A DNA stretch of 64,000 nt from Lentisphaerota bacterium (lineage in GTDB: Bacteria > Verrucomicrobiota > Lentisphaeria > Victivallales > Victivallaceae): NCBI GenBank assembly GCA_015061605.1, contig SUWH01000006.1, positions 40,879 to 104,878 of the forward strand, read 5' to 3'. This document shows, piece after piece, positions 25,477-34,693 of this stretch. The notes beneath the pieces are model-generated. The model did no database searches, was not told the DNA's origin, and saw nothing but the letters and a program-made list of their open reading frames with translations. The stretch's first letter is position 1; every line of letters begins with the position of its first letter. Both the position numbers and the translations under genes were made by a program.

Positions 25477-27522
25477 TTATTCGCCGCAGTGACCGTGGCA
25501 TCCGCAGGAGCAGCCGCCTTCGGCATCTTCTTCATCGCCGCAGAACGCATCCATGATCTGTTCGACGATACCTTCCGGAGTGAAGCCGAATTTGTCAGCC
25601 AGCACTTTGTACGGAGCGGAGGCGCCGAAGTGATCCAGACCGATGGCGAGACCTTCCAGACCGGTGAAGCGTTCCCAGCCGAAGGTGCTGGCAGCTTCGA
25701 TGGAGACTACCGGGCCGTAGGGCAGGACAGCTTCCTGATATTCATAATCCTGCTGGAGGAAAAGTTCCTGTGAGGGCATGGAAACCACGCGCACTTTGAT
25801 CTCTTTTTCGCGGAGGAGCTTGGCGCTTTCCAGAGCGAGGTTGACTTCGGAACCGGTGGCGAGCAGGATGAGGTCGAATTCTTCTTCATCATCGACCACG
25901 AATGCACCTTTGGAAACATCGACTTTGGCAGCGACTTCCGGAGCGTAGGGAGCCAGATCCTGACGGGTCATCAGCATCACGACCGGACCATCGGCCTGCA
26001 GAGCGGTCGCCCAGGCGGAGGCAACTTCGTTGGCGTTCGCTGGACGGATGACGGTGACGCCGGGGATGCTGCGGAGCATGGCGATCTGTTCGATGGGTTC
26101 GTGGGTGGGGCCGTCTTCACCGACATAGAAGGAGTCGTGAGTGAAGATGTAGATGACATGGAGATTCTGGATCGCCGCCAGACGGATGGCGGGTTTCAGA
26201 TAATCGGAGAAAACGAAGAAGGTCGAGCAGTACGGGATGCAGGTTCCATTGAGAGCCATACCGTTGGCGGCAAGCCCCATGGCAAATTCACGCACGCCGA
26301 AGTGGATGTTGCGTCCGGCGTAGTTCTCCGGACCGAATTCACCGCCGTCTTTGACGTTGCTCTTGGTGGAAGGCGCAAGGTCGGCGGCACCGCCGAAGAG
26401 GGCGGGAACGAGTTCAGCGGCCTTCTGGAGAACGACACCGCTGCTGGCGCGGGACGCAGTCGGTTTATCGACCGGAGCGGCGGCGATGAGCTGCGCTTCG
26501 ATGTCAGCCGGAACGCTCTGGTTCAAATAGCTGGAAATAAGTTTGGCGCGGTCGGCATCGGCATCGAGGAATTCCTGATACTTTTTGTCCCAGGCGGCGG
26601 CTTCAGCTTTGAGTTCGGCAACGCGGTTGGCGCAGAAAGCTTTGACATCGTCAGCAACGGTGAAGGGCGCTGCGGTGTAGTTCAAATTGGCGCGCAGAGC
26701 GGCGAGTTCCTCGTCACCGAGCGGTTCACCGTGAGCGCTGGATTTGCCCTGCTTGTTGGGAGCGCCGAAACCGATTTGGGTCTTACCGACGATGATGGTC
26801 GGACGGCCGTCGGAAACCATTGCTTCAGCAAGAGCGGCATCGACTTTTTCGATATCGTTGGCGTTGTCGCAACGGATCACGCGCCAGTTGTAGGCGGCGA
26901 AACGGGCGGCGACATCTTCGGTGAAAGCGATGGCGGTACTGCCTTCGATGGAGATGTTGTTGTCATCGTAGAAAACGACGAGTTCGTCCAGTTTCAAATG
27001 ACCGGCAAGTGAAGCGGATTCGCTGGTGCAGCCTTCCATCATGCAGCCGTCGCCGGAGATGATGAAAATCTTATTGTTGTAGATACCGCTTTTGTCCAGA
27101 CCGGTGCGGGCGGCAAAGTGACGGTTGGCGATCGCCATACCGACGGCGGAGGAAAATCCGCTGCCGAGCGGTCCGGTGGTGACTTCAACACCATCGGTGT
27201 GACCGAATTCCGGATGGCCCGGGGTCAGGCTGCCCCACTGGCGGAAGCTCTTGAGTTCTTCCATATCCAGACCGTATTCAAACAAGTGAAGCAGGCTGTA
27301 CAGCAGCATGGAACCGTGTCCGGCGGAGAGGATGAAACGGTCACGTCCCAGCCAGTTGGGGTTGGCGGGGTTGTGACGGAGATATTTGCTCCACAGCACG
27401 GCGGCGTAGTCGGCACAACCCATGGGCATACCGGGGTGGCCGGATTTGGCTTTCTGAATAGCTTCAGCGGAAAGAACGCGGATGGTATCCGCAGTCTTCT
27501 TGACCATTGCGACGTCAATCAT
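25477..27522 (-). CDS. tkt: Transketolase with a Cys/His-rich C-terminal tail
   Basis: About 681 residues. The thiamine-diphosphate features are complete: KSGHPGMPMG near residue 30, GPLGSGFSSAVGMA, ISGDGCMMEGCTSE (the GDG...N-type Mg/TPP motif) and FVFSDYLKPA with THDSFYVGEDGPTHEP in the pyrimidine domain. It moves two-carbon units in the pentose phosphate pathway. The ATG at 27522 is preferred over the one at 27528 because AGGAG sits 7 nt before it and only 1 nt before the other. An unusual extension ends the protein: CSCGCHGHC within the last 12 residues, absent from ordinary transketolases and reminiscent of a metal-binding peptide. Confidence 0.93.
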   Translation of the reverse strand: MIDVAMVKKTADTIRVLSAEAIQKAKSGHPGMPMGCADYAAVLWSKYLRHNPANPNWLGRDRFILSAGHGSMLLYSLLHLFEYGLDMEELKSFRQWGSLTPGHPEFGHTDGVEVTTGPLGSGFSSAVGMAIANRHFAARTGLDKSGIYNNKIFIISGDGCMMEGCTSESASLAGHLKLDELVVFYDDNNISIEGSTAIAFTEDVAARFAAYNWRVIRCDNANDIEKVDAALAEAMVSDGRPTIIVGKTQIGFGAPNKQGKSSAHGEPLGDEELAALRANLNYTAAPFTVADDVKAFCANRVAELKAEAAAWDKKYQEFLDADADRAKLISSYLNQSVPADIEAQLIAAAPVDKPTASRASSGVVLQKAAELVPALFGGAADLAPSTKSNVKDGGEFGPENYAGRNIHFGVREFAMGLAANGMALNGTCIPYCSTFFVFSDYLKPAIRLAAIQNLHVIYIFTHDSFYVGEDGPTHEPIEQIAMLRSIPGVTVIRPANANEVASAWATALQADGPVVMLMTRQDLAPYAPEVAAKVDVSKGAFVVDDEEEFDLILLATGSEVNLALESAKLLREKEIKVRVVSMPSQELFLQQDYEYQEAVLPYGPVVSIEAASTFGWERFTGLEGLAIGLDHFGASAPYKVLADKFGFTPEGIVEQIMDAFCGDEEDAEGGCSCGCHGHCGE

Positions 27523-27627
27523 TGACATACTCCTTTACTTTTTTCGCCGGTTAGACAGAAATTTTTGCTTTTTTCAACAAAAAGTGCAAAAATCCCGTCA
27601 AAGGACTGGCATTTTGTGACATTTTGA

Positions 27628-27655
27628 GTTACTTTATTTAAAGTAACACTATAAT
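27628..27655 (+). promoter_or_regulatory. Putative ruvB promoter with a palindromic operator
   Basis: A perfect -10 box TATAAT (27650-27655) stands 39 bp before the ruvB ATG. A palindrome of 9 nt arms (GTTACTTTA/TAAAGTAAC, 27628-27647) occupies the spacer and -35 position, and no good -35 box is present. This is the arrangement expected of a regulator-controlled promoter. Confidence 0.5.
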
Positions 27656-27694
27656 GCAGGAAAAACAAGTTTTTAAACAGAAAAATTTCATATA

Positions 27695-28711
27695 ATGAGT
27701 GAACGTTTCATAACTTCGACCCTCAACCGGCGCGATCCGGTAAAGGAAACCACTTTGCGGCCGCCCTCATTTGACCAGTTTCCGGGACAGTTCCGGGTCA
27801 AGGAACAGCTGGAACTCTTTGTCCGCGCCGCTAAAGAGCGCGATGAGGCCCTCGATCACATCCTGCTCTGCGGACCGCCGGGTTTGGGAAAGACCACACT
27901 TGCCTATATCATCGCCAATGAGCGCGGTACCAATTTAAAGAGTTCCAGCGGGCCCGCTATTGAAAAACCCGGCGATCTTGCCGGACTGCTCACCTCTCTT
28001 GAAGCCGGTGATGTCCTCTTTATCGACGAGATCCACCGTTTGAGTGCCACCGTCGAAGAGTACCTTTACAGCGCAATGGAGGATTTCTTTATCGACATCA
28101 TGCTTGAACAGGGTGCCGGAGCCCGTTCGGTGCGGCTCAATGTTCCGCGATTCACTCTCATTGGAGCAACGACCCGTCAGGGGATGATCTCGGCGCCGCT
28201 TCGCGCCCGTTTCGGACTCAATATGCGTCTGGATTATTACGATCCGGAGAGTCTTGCCAAAATCCTGCACCGTTCCGCAGATATTCTGGATGTGGAACTG
28301 GACGATGAGGGCGCTCATGAGATCGCTTCACGCTGCCGCGGGACTCCGCGTATTGCCAATAACCTTTTGCGCCGCGCCCGCGATTATGCCCAGGTGAAAG
28401 CCGATGGTGTTATCACAGGAAGCGTTGCCGCTGATGCACTCGAAATGCTTCAAATCGACCGCAATGGTCTGGATGAAATGGACTTGCGCATATTGGAAGT
28501 CATCATCAACAACTTCCGCGGCGGCCCGGTGGGATTGAAAAATATCGCCGTTTCGCTGGGAGAGGATGAGGATTCTCTTGAAGATGTCTATGAACCGTTT
28601 CTCATCCAGCAGGGTTATCTTACCCGCACTTCCCGGGGCAGAGTCGCTACGCCAAAAGCATGGGATAAGCTCGGTATTTCCGGGCGTGCCAACGACAGCG
28701 AACTTTTTTAA
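27695..28711 (+). CDS. ruvB: Holliday junction branch migration DNA helicase RuvB
   Basis: 338 residues, standard length. [11 protein letters not shown] begins the AAA+ domain, with Walker [11 protein letters not shown] (~residues 60-69), Walker B FIDEIHR (~108), sensor 1 GATTRQG and the arginine-containing [13 protein letters not shown]. The C-terminal winged helix includes [10 protein letters not shown] and [16 protein letters not shown]. It drives branch migration of Holliday junctions with RuvA, which is not in this window. The stop codon overlaps the stop of the convergent gene by 4 bp. The ribosome site is weak. Confidence 0.96.
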   Translation: MSERFITSTLNRRDPVKETTLRPPSFDQFPGQFRVKEQLELFVRAAKERDEALDHILLCGPPGLGKTTLAYIIANERGTNLKSSSGPAIEKPGDLAGLLTSLEAGDVLFIDEIHRLSATVEEYLYSAMEDFFIDIMLEQGAGARSVRLNVPRFTLIGATTRQGMISAPLRARFGLNMRLDYYDPESLAKILHRSADILDVELDDEGAHEIASRCRGTPRIANNLLRRARDYAQVKADGVITGSVAADALEMLQIDRNGLDEMDLRILEVIINNFRGGPVGLKNIAVSLGEDEDSLEDVYEPFLIQQGYLTRTSRGRVATPKAWDKLGISGRANDSELF

Positions 28712-29616
28712 TTTTTGAGGATGATTCCCATACAGCCGCCGACTGCACGTTCATAGTTGATGCCGGTGGCACGTTCCTGCTTGTAGGCGTGGTAGTTGAG
28801 TTTGAGGAGCTTTTTGCCTTTGCGCAGAATCAATGTGGTCGAACCGCCGCCATCCATATTCAAACCGCTGTATGCTCCGAGATATTTGAGCCATTGACCG
28901 ACTTCATAAGTATTGGCCCCCATGCTGTATTTTTCCTGTCTGCCGTCGATGGCGATGATGTACATGTAGCGTTTGTCCTTGCTCAAACCGTAACCGGTGC
29001 GGGGGGCGAGTTTGGCTTTCGGATTGTTTTTTGGGGTGAGTTCACCATCGCGGAGGACGAAGCCGAAACCGGAAATGGCATGGGCGATATTGCTCAAATC
29101 ATCCTGTTCAGTAAAGGTTTTGAATTCCATATTGCCGTCTTTATAGACGACAAAGGAGGGGCGTTTGGCGCGAACCGGAGCTACCAGTACACCGTCGGCA
29201 ACGATCAATCCCTGATTGCCGGCATACTTATGTGTCCACGGCGCGCGGAACGGACTCCACGGACTGCCGTTGACGGCCAGAACCATATTTTCGCCTTTTT
29301 TGACCGCATTTTTCATAAAGTTGCGGCAGGTGATGCGTCGGGTGCGGATGATGCCCTGCGGAAAATCGGGCATGGGCTTGCCCCAGTCGGGGTCACGCTG
29401 GATCATTTTAAATTGAAATTTGGCGGCAGAAAAATCTATCCGGGCGGCGCTGAGTTTCATCAGCCGGGGGGATTTCAGTTCAAAGCTGGTGTAGACGATA
29501 CCTTTGCACAACTTTTTTACTTTTCCGGATTTCCAGTCGAAAGTGCCGTCAAGTTTGACTTCAGCGTGAAGCGCGGCTGTCATGACTAACAAAAGCAAAA
29601 TAGCATGTCTGCGCAT
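28708..29616 (-). CDS. Secreted phosphodiester glycosidase family protein (NAGPA domain)
   Basis: About 302 residues with a signal peptide ([18 protein letters not shown]). The body matches the NAGPA-like phosphodiester alpha-GlcNAcase fold: [30 protein letters not shown] and the hallmark [14 protein letters not shown] near the C-terminus. Bacterial homologues are thought to cleave sugar phosphodiesters in teichoic acids, glycans or exopolysaccharides. The ATG at 29616 follows AAAGGGAA; a longer in-frame start lacks a ribosome site. It lies 41 bp after smpB and may be read through from the heat-shock operon. Its exact substrate is unknown. Confidence 0.85.
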   Translation of the reverse strand: MRRHAILLLLVMTAALHAEVKLDGTFDWKSGKVKKLCKGIVYTSFELKSPRLMKLSAARIDFSAAKFQFKMIQRDPDWGKPMPDFPQGIIRTRRITCRNFMKNAVKKGENMVLAVNGSPWSPFRAPWTHKYAGNQGLIVADGVLVAPVRAKRPSFVVYKDGNMEFKTFTEQDDLSNIAHAISGFGFVLRDGELTPKNNPKAKLAPRTGYGLSKDKRYMYIIAIDGRQEKYSMGANTYEVGQWLKYLGAYSGLNMDGGGSTTLILRKGKKLLKLNYHAYKQERATGINYERAVGGCMGIILKN

Positions 29617-29657
29617 AAAATTCCCTTTCACAAATTTTTACCGGACTGCCGTATTTT

Positions 29658-30122
29658 TTACTTGAGCATGGCGCGGCGCATATCTTTTTCGGTTTCGCGT
29701 TTGCGCAGTGTTTCGCGCTGGTCGGCGTGGGTTTTGCCCTGACAGTAGGCGATCTCAACTTTGATGAGGCCGCCTTTGAGATAGAAACGCAGCGGGATGA
29801 GGGTTCCGCCTTTGGTGCCGAGCCACTGGTGCAGTTTCAGGATCTCTTTTTTATGCATCAGCAATCTTCTGGTCTGTTTGACCTTGTGATTGAAGCGGTT
29901 GCCGAAATCGTAGGCGGCTATATGCACATTGTAGAGCAGGATCTGCCCCTTTTCGATTTTGGCAAAACCTTCATTGAGCTGGATCGCCCGGGCGCGGCAG
30001 CTTTTGACTTCGGTGCCGGTGAGTTCGATACCGGCTTCAAAGCGTTCTATAACATTGTAGTCGTGGAACGCTTTGCGGTTTGATGCCAGTGTCGGATCGG
30101 GGGCTTGCTCTTTTTTTGCCAT
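29658..30122 (-). CDS. smpB: SsrA-binding protein SmpB
   Basis: 154 residues. ASNRKAFHDYNVIERFEAGI, LTGTEVKSCRARAIQL and NEGFAKI are hallmark SmpB segments, followed by RRLLMHKKEILKL and the basic helical tail KTHADQRETLRKRETEKD. It binds tmRNA and delivers it to stalled ribosomes for trans-translation. The ATG at 30122 is favoured over a GTG at 30131, since the GGGAG ribosome site is too close to the latter. It follows dnaJ by 5 bp, giving the order grpE-dnaJ-smpB. No tmRNA gene was found in this window. Confidence 0.95.
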   Translation of the reverse strand: MAKKEQAPDPTLASNRKAFHDYNVIERFEAGIELTGTEVKSCRARAIQLNEGFAKIEKGQILLYNVHIAAYDFGNRFNHKVKQTRRLLMHKKEILKLHQWLGTKGGTLIPLRFYLKGGLIKVEIAYCQGKTHADQRETLRKRETEKDMRRAMLK

Positions 30123-30127
30123 AATGA

Positions 30128-31279
30128 TCACTCTCCCTTGAGGAAGTTCCCGGCGCGTTTGACAAAGGTATTGTGACGCGGCAGATTGCTCTCCTTGAGT
30201 GAGGCGGTGAACTTATCCAGCAGTTCACGCTGTTCTTTGGAGAGATTGACCGGAGTTTCCACCAGAATACGGATGTGCAGATCGCCCCGTCCGATGCCGC
30301 GCCGCAATGAGGGCGCGCCTTTGCCTTTTATGCGCAAAATCTGTCCGTTCTGGGTTCCGGCAGGGACATTGAGTTTGGTTTTGCCGGAGATGGTCGGAAC
30401 TTCGATGATACCGCCGTTGGCGGCGATGGAGAAGTTTACCGGAACTTCGCAGTAAAGGTTGTTGCCGTCGCGTTCAAACACTCCGCTCGGACGGACATGG
30501 AGAGCAATGTAAAGATCTCCGGAAGGACCGCCGTTGACTCCGGCTCCGCCCATGCCGGTATGGCGCAGTTGGGAACCGGTATCGACACCGGCGGGGATGC
30601 GGATGGTGAGATTGCGTTTGACCTGTACCTGACCGCGTCCGTGACATTTGCGGCAGGGGTTTTCGATGATCTGTCCGCTGCCGTTGCAGTTGGGGCAGGT
30701 TTGCCGGACACTGAAGAATCCCTGTGAAACGGTATAACTGCCGCTGCCGCCGCAGCGCGGGCAGCTTTTTTTGCCGCTGTTTCCGGCACAGCCGGAACCG
30801 TGACACTCGTCGCAGCTTTCCATTTTTGCAATGTCTATGCTCTTTTCGGCACCGTACATGGCATCTTCAAAGTCGATTTCCAATTCGTACTGGAGATCGT
30901 CACCGCGCCGGGGGGCGTTGGGATCGCGCCGGGAACGGCCGCCTCCGAAAAGATCTTCAAAACTGAAGCCGCCGCCACCACCGCCGCCAAAGAACTGGCT
31001 GAATATATCCTGTGCCCGCTGATAATCGTAAGCACCTCCGCCGCCGGCTCCGCTCTGACGGGTGTAGGCATCGTGACCGAACTGATCATACTGGGCGCGT
31101 TTGTCCGGTTTGCTCAATGTTTCGTAAGCAATGGAAATTTCTTTGAATTTTTCTTCCGCAGTCTTGTCGCCCGGATTGCGGTCTGGATGGTATTTCAACG
31201 CCAGTTTGCGATATGCTTTTTTGATATCATCGGCACTGGCATTTTTATTTATACCGAGTGTTTCATAGTAGTCTGCCAT
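30128..31279 (-). CDS. dnaJ: Chaperone protein DnaJ
   Basis: 383 residues with all canonical regions. The J domain at 1-70 has YHPDRNPGD (HPD motif), then comes a Gly/Phe-rich linker with a long Gly run, then four zinc-finger CxxCxGxG repeats ([36 protein letters not shown]) at ~140-215. A client-binding C-terminal domain ([19 protein letters not shown]) follows. It stimulates DnaK ATPase and delivers unfolded clients. It follows grpE by 6 bp. dnaK is not adjacent, and no CIRCE-type inverted repeat was seen upstream. Confidence 0.97.
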   Translation of the reverse strand: MADYYETLGINKNASADDIKKAYRKLALKYHPDRNPGDKTAEEKFKEISIAYETLSKPDKRAQYDQFGHDAYTRQSGAGGGGAYDYQRAQDIFSQFFGGGGGGGFSFEDLFGGGRSRRDPNAPRRGDDLQYELEIDFEDAMYGAEKSIDIAKMESCDECHGSGCAGNSGKKSCPRCGGSGSYTVSQGFFSVRQTCPNCNGSGQIIENPCRKCHGRGQVQVKRNLTIRIPAGVDTGSQLRHTGMGGAGVNGGPSGDLYIALHVRPSGVFERDGNNLYCEVPVNFSIAANGGIIEVPTISGKTKLNVPAGTQNGQILRIKGKGAPSLRRGIGRGDLHIRILVETPVNLSKEQRELLDKFTASLKESNLPRHNTFVKRAGNFLKGE

Positions 31280-31285
31280 GGTGGA

Positions 31286-31903
31286 TCATTCCTCTTTTTT
31301 GTCTGCATTGTCATCCGTTGCTTCCGGAGCGTTGCCGGAAGAAACCAGCACCCGTGCCGGGCGCAGAAGTTTTTCGCCGAGCATAAAGCCGCCGCTCCAT
31401 TCGCGGATGATCTGACCTTCGGGGATATTTTCAGATTTTTCGTAACCGACGGCATCGTGGAGGGCGGGGTCGAACTTTTCCCCTGCGGTTTTCATCCGTT
31501 TTACTCCGAGTTCATCCAGAGCTTTGTCAAATTCGCCGATGATCATATTCATGCCCTGTTTCAGGGCTTCGAGGTTGTCGGACTGCTCCATCGCGCTCTG
31601 TGCCATGCCGAGATAATCAACTACCGATAAGAACGGGACCAGCGTTGAAGCAATGGTATAGGATCGGGCATCGGCGATATCGCGGACAGAACGCTTGCGG
31701 AAGTTCTGGTATTCAGCCTGCAAATAGAGGTATTTTGCCTGTAATTCGGCAAGTTCGGCTTTGAGTTTGTCTTCTGCGGACAATTCAACTGCGGTGGCTT
31801 CTTCACTTTTTTCAGCACCAGCATCCTGAATTTTTTCGGTTTCTTCGGCTGCAGGCTTATTTTCCGGAGTATTTTCCGGAGTATTTTCTTTCTTTTTGAA
31901 CAT
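31286..31903 (-). CDS. grpE: Nucleotide exchange factor GrpE
   Basis: About 205 residues. An acidic low-complexity N-terminus (NTPENTPENKPAAEE) precedes the long coiled-coil helix (LKAELAELQAKYLYLQAEYQNFRKR) and the beta domain (FDPALHDAVGYEKSENIPEGQII), as in other GrpE proteins. It is the nucleotide exchange factor for DnaK. The ATG at 31903 was chosen because a GGAG motif lies 9 nt upstream; the longer frame adds a hydrophobic peptide with no ribosome site. First gene of the grpE-dnaJ-smpB operon. Confidence 0.95.
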   Translation of the reverse strand: MFKKKENTPENTPENKPAAEETEKIQDAGAEKSEEATAVELSAEDKLKAELAELQAKYLYLQAEYQNFRKRSVRDIADARSYTIASTLVPFLSVVDYLGMAQSAMEQSDNLEALKQGMNMIIGEFDKALDELGVKRMKTAGEKFDPALHDAVGYEKSENIPEGQIIREWSGGFMLGEKLLRPARVLVSSGNAPEATDDNADKKEE

Positions 31904-32053
31904 CTTGTATATCTCCAAAAAATTTATTATTTTTTTCAATGTATTTACCGCCGGGGCAGACGGCAGTTCTTTCCGGCAGCTGAATTATAACATAAAATGT
32001 TGTCAAATCAATAATATAAACCTGTTACGGATAATTTTCAAGCATTTATCCGA

Positions 32054-32081
32054 TTGAAAAAAGTTTTTACCGTGCTATATT
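32054..32081 (+). promoter_or_regulatory. Promoter for the acyltransferase-like gene
   Basis: TTGAAA (32054-32059), a 16 nt spacer and TATATT (32076-32081), 43 bp before the ATG. The rest of the 220 bp gap to grpE is AT-rich and shows nothing else clear. Confidence 0.65.
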
Positions 32082-32123
32082 ATTACGGTAAATGTCAACA
32101 ATCCATTTGCAAAGGTCACCTTT

Positions 32124-33296
32124 ATGCTGAAACTTCTTGAAGTTACCGGTATCCCGGCTGACCGGGCGGCGGCTTCGATCGCCACTTGCCCCGGCTGTCC
32201 GTTTTTCCTCAAGCATGATTATATCAAAGATCACTGGGGAATGGCGGAACTTCCCGCAGATAAATTGCAGTATACTCTGTCGGTCGCTGATAAGATACAG
32301 GCTGAACCCCGGCTGCGCCAATTGGCATGGCACTTGTACCGTTATATGACATTGAATGCGATGTCAGCGGTCAAAACCGGAGAGTTCCCGGATATCATTG
32401 AAGAACTCGGAGTTGAGACCGGAGTCCTTTATCTGCTTGTTGCCATGTCGCTTATTCCAAGCTTTATTTCCCGCGCCGAACGGGAGGGATTCCCCCGGAA
32501 ATACGGCGAAGCCGGAGCCAAACGCATCGGCAGTATCACCTGTTTTTTTGCGCAGAACTTTAACGGCGCATTCGGGATTCGCGGTTCGACGATGCTGTTT
32601 CTGCTGCACTATATCCATACTGCCACCTGGCGGATCGGAAGATTTGATTTTGTCATCCAGCAGGCGGATGATACTGTTCCGGAAATTTACTGCAACGGTT
32701 CTTCGGTGGTCGCTTTCTGCGCTGACGGCGTACCTTTGAAAGCGAATCATGACCGCGCTTATGATGAAGCGGAAACTGTTAGTATCGCCAGACTCAAAAT
32801 CGACGGCAGTAAAGTGACCGGACTTCCGATAGATTTTTCCACCGGGCTGGCGCGGAAAGAGGAAAGTTCCATCGATCTGTCTGCCGGATGGGAACGGGTC
32901 GCCGGACCGGGGGATTGGACTCTCTTTTTTCATATCCCCGGCGGCGGCGGGATGAAACCGGATCTGTGCCGGGAGTCATTCAAAGAGGCTCTGGAATTTT
33001 TCAAATCCTATGTGCCGGACAAAAAATTCCGGCTCATCTGGAGCGCATCATGGATATTCAATCCGCTGTGGAAAGATCTGATCCCGCAATCAAATATGGC
33101 AGCTCTGATCGGGCGCGGACGGCTTTTCCCGGCTTTTTCGGTCAATAACCCGGGACTTTACTTCGTTTTCGGCAGACATGACGGCGATCCGGACAGCTTT
33201 ACCGCAGTCAATCCGGTCGAACGCGCAGTGTTGCGATCTTACCGGGAAAACTCCTTGCGCCGTACCGGATGGTTCATCCTTTCCGATGAAATATGA
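32124..33296 (+). CDS. Acyltransferase domain-containing protein (NAT_N / GNAT_C-like)
   Basis: 390 residues, no signal peptide. The order of features fits proteins annotated as acyltransferase-domain (NAT_N plus GNAT_C): a helical N-terminal domain, then a beta-rich C-terminal GNAT-like domain with WTLFFHIPGGGGMKPDLCRESF, followed by FRLIWSASWIFNPLWKDLIPQSN. The HIP.GG.....C..S pattern and the C.SW.....L...LP..SN pattern are typical. The acyl donor and acceptor are unknown. It has its own promoter and is followed by the tRNA-Asp gene. The assignment rests on remembered family motifs and is moderately sure. Confidence 0.6.
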   Translation: MLKLLEVTGIPADRAAASIATCPGCPFFLKHDYIKDHWGMAELPADKLQYTLSVADKIQAEPRLRQLAWHLYRYMTLNAMSAVKTGEFPDIIEELGVETGVLYLLVAMSLIPSFISRAEREGFPRKYGEAGAKRIGSITCFFAQNFNGAFGIRGSTMLFLLHYIHTATWRIGRFDFVIQQADDTVPEIYCNGSSVVAFCADGVPLKANHDRAYDEAETVSIARLKIDGSKVTGLPIDFSTGLARKEESSIDLSAGWERVAGPGDWTLFFHIPGGGGMKPDLCRESFKEALEFFKSYVPDKKFRLIWSASWIFNPLWKDLIPQSNMAALIGRGRLFPAFSVNNPGLYFVFGRHDGDPDSFTAVNPVERAVLRSYRENSLRRTGWFILSDEI

Positions 33297-33337
33297 TGAT
33301 TTGATGAAGAATTTTTCAAATTTTTTCAAAAATCCAT

Positions 33338-33366
33338 TTGAAAAGTGTTCTTAATAGTGCTATATT
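33338..33366 (+). promoter_or_regulatory. Promoter for tRNA-Asp
   Basis: TTGAAA (33338-33343), a 17 nt spacer and TATATT (33361-33366), 60 bp before the mature tRNA 5' end. Confidence 0.7.
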
Positions 33367-33425
33367 ATGCAACGTTGACAGCGAAACGGAGTTTCCGGAA
33401 CGTTGCCAGCGCCGCTCAATAAAGC

Positions 33426-33502
33426 GGGGGAGTAGCTCAACTGGTTAGAGTGCCACCCTGTCACGGTGGATGTTGCGGGTTCGAGTCCCGTCTCTCTCGC
33501 CA
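33426..33502 (+). tRNA. tRNA-Asp (GTC)
   Basis: 77 nt including an encoded CCA. A full cloverleaf can be drawn: acceptor GGGGGAG with CTCTCTC (two G-U pairs), D arm GCTC/GAGT, anticodon stem CCACC/GGTGG with loop CTGTCAC and anticodon GTC at 33460-33462, and T arm GCGGG/CCCGT with loop TTCGAGT. The discriminator base is G. A run of ten T follows at once. Truncated copies of the 3' 22 nt plus the T-run recur downstream. Confidence 0.95.
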
Positions 33503-33558
33503 TTTTTTTTTTGCCTTTTTTCCAATACAATGTAAAAAAGTCACTGTAAAAATAACAA

Positions 33559-33598
33559 ATCTCAAGTTCGCGAGTAAACTCGCACTTGAGATTTTTTA
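33559..33598 (+). terminator. Intrinsic terminator downstream of tRNA-Asp
   Basis: A long hairpin, ATCTCAAGT...CGCGAGT / ACTCGC..ACTTGAGAT, followed by TTTTTTATT. It follows the tRNA by 57 bp. A second small hairpin with a T-run (GCTTTCTGC/GCAGAAAGC, 33611-33631) comes next. Confidence 0.75.
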
Positions 33599-33646
33599 TT
33601 TTTACTTCGGGCTTTCTGCATGGCAGAAAGCGTGACTTTTTTCAGG

Positions 33647-34200
33647 GGTTGCCTTGCGCTGCTCGACCTGCGGTCTGCGCTGCTCACGCTCACTTCGCTT
33701 CGCTCGTGTCGAGTCCCGTCTCTCTCGCCATTTTTTTTGTCTTTTTTCATAAAAAAATCGTGAACAGTCCCTGCAAAAAGCAAATCCTGACTCTGGCAAA
33801 TTTCATTTGCCCGTCAGGATTTTTTCTTTTTGCATGAATTTTTTTTGCGTTGCAAAAAAATGGGACTGCTCACTTCGTTTCGGGTTGCCGTCGCTCCGCT
33901 CCGGCTCGTCGACGCTTTGCGCCGCCGTCGAGTCCCGTCTCCTTGTCCCGCCATAGCTTCAGCGACGGCGGATCTCGCCATTTTTTTTGTCTTTTTTTCA
34001 GGAAACGTGATCGATCAAGCCGTGACAACGGAACGGCGCGACACCTCGCAGCGGCACGTTTGCCGCGGTTGCCTTGCGCTGCTCGACCTGCGGTCTGCGC
34101 TGCTCACGCTCACTTCGCTTCGCTCGTGTCGAATCCCGTCTCCTTGTCCCGCCATAGCTTCAGCGACGGCGGATCTTTTTTTTTGTCTTTTTTCCAGATT
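33647..34200 (+). repeat. Serial truncated copies of the tRNA-Asp 3' end with associated GC-rich blocks
   Basis: Three partial tRNA-Asp 3' ends occur. Copy A (33709-33738) matches 33481-33510 exactly, including CCA and eight T. Copy B (33929-33985) has the same sequence split by a 33 bp insertion containing CCGCC/GGCGG. Copy C (34129-34183) has the same insertion, a G-to-A change, and has lost the final CTCGCCA. A ~60 bp block just before copy A (GCCTTGCGCTGCTCGACCTG onward) is repeated before copy C. Each copy ends in T8-GTC-T6-like sequence. No intact gene was found in 33503-34766. Confidence 0.75.
33783..33826 (+). terminator. Second intrinsic terminator in the tRNA repeat region
   Basis: AATCCTGAC and GTCAGGATT arms, with an inner GGCAAAT/ATTTGCC stem, then TTTTTT. 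It lies between tRNA 3'-end copies A and B. Confidence 0.65.
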
Positions 34201-34693
34201 TCCGTGATCATTCCCGGCAAAAAATGGGATTACTCACTTGGTGCCGGGGTGTCCAGCGTTCTCTCCCTTCGATACTGCTTGCATAGTAATGTGTTGTTTT
34301 GTATGCAAAACTGTTGGAGTTCACGATTTGGTATGCAAAGTTTCCATCGCGCGCGGTACTTGCCAGCCGGAGGGGGACAGCCGTTCCGGCTTTCCCCCCG
34401 CCGGACTCCCCTCTTTCCCGCCTCCCACTCGCGCGCAATGTTTTCTGGAATTTTCCTTTGCTTACAGCGCCTGCGTTCAGCCGATTGCATCGGCTTCACT
34501 CGCGGCTTAAATGCTCGGCTTCCTTCGCCCGCGCTGAATTTCTTCAGCGCGTCCGCCGGCTGCTGACCGGCGGTTCGCTTCGTCCATCCTGCGCGCTCGG
34601 CGGCAACCGCCTCGCAGCATCTTTCCAAAACGACGATTTTGTAACAGTTTTTTTTCCGGTGACCGATTTTGTGTTTTACCTGACTTATCCGCA
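34201..34693. other. GC-rich non-coding stretch with hairpins, no gene supported
   Basis: Open frames exist on both strands, but none has a ribosome site, conserved motif or sensible composition. Local inverted repeats include GCGCTGAA/TTCAGCGC near 34535 and CCGCCGGC/GACCGGCGG near 34552. A ~10 nt sequence (TTGCATAGTA / TATGCAAA-type words) recurs around 34280-34340. It probably belongs to the same repetitive, possibly element-derived, region as the tRNA fragments. Confidence 0.4.

Noticed and set aside
26101..27012. 303-codon plus-strand open frame opposite transketolase
   Set aside because: A codon-bias shadow; Gly/Asp/Val-rich without a recognisable fold.
31990..32020. TTGACA near TATAAT on the minus strand as a grpE promoter
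   Set aside because: The boxes are only 11 nt apart. A TTGATT 16 nt from TATAAT is possible but too weak to annotate.
31904..32123. CIRCE heat-shock operator upstream of grpE
   Set aside because: No TTAGCACTC/GAGTGCTAA-type inverted repeat is present.
33562..34207. Short open frames in the tRNA repeat region
   Set aside because: They translate repeated tRNA-end and GC-rich blocks; the same peptide text appears in different frames.
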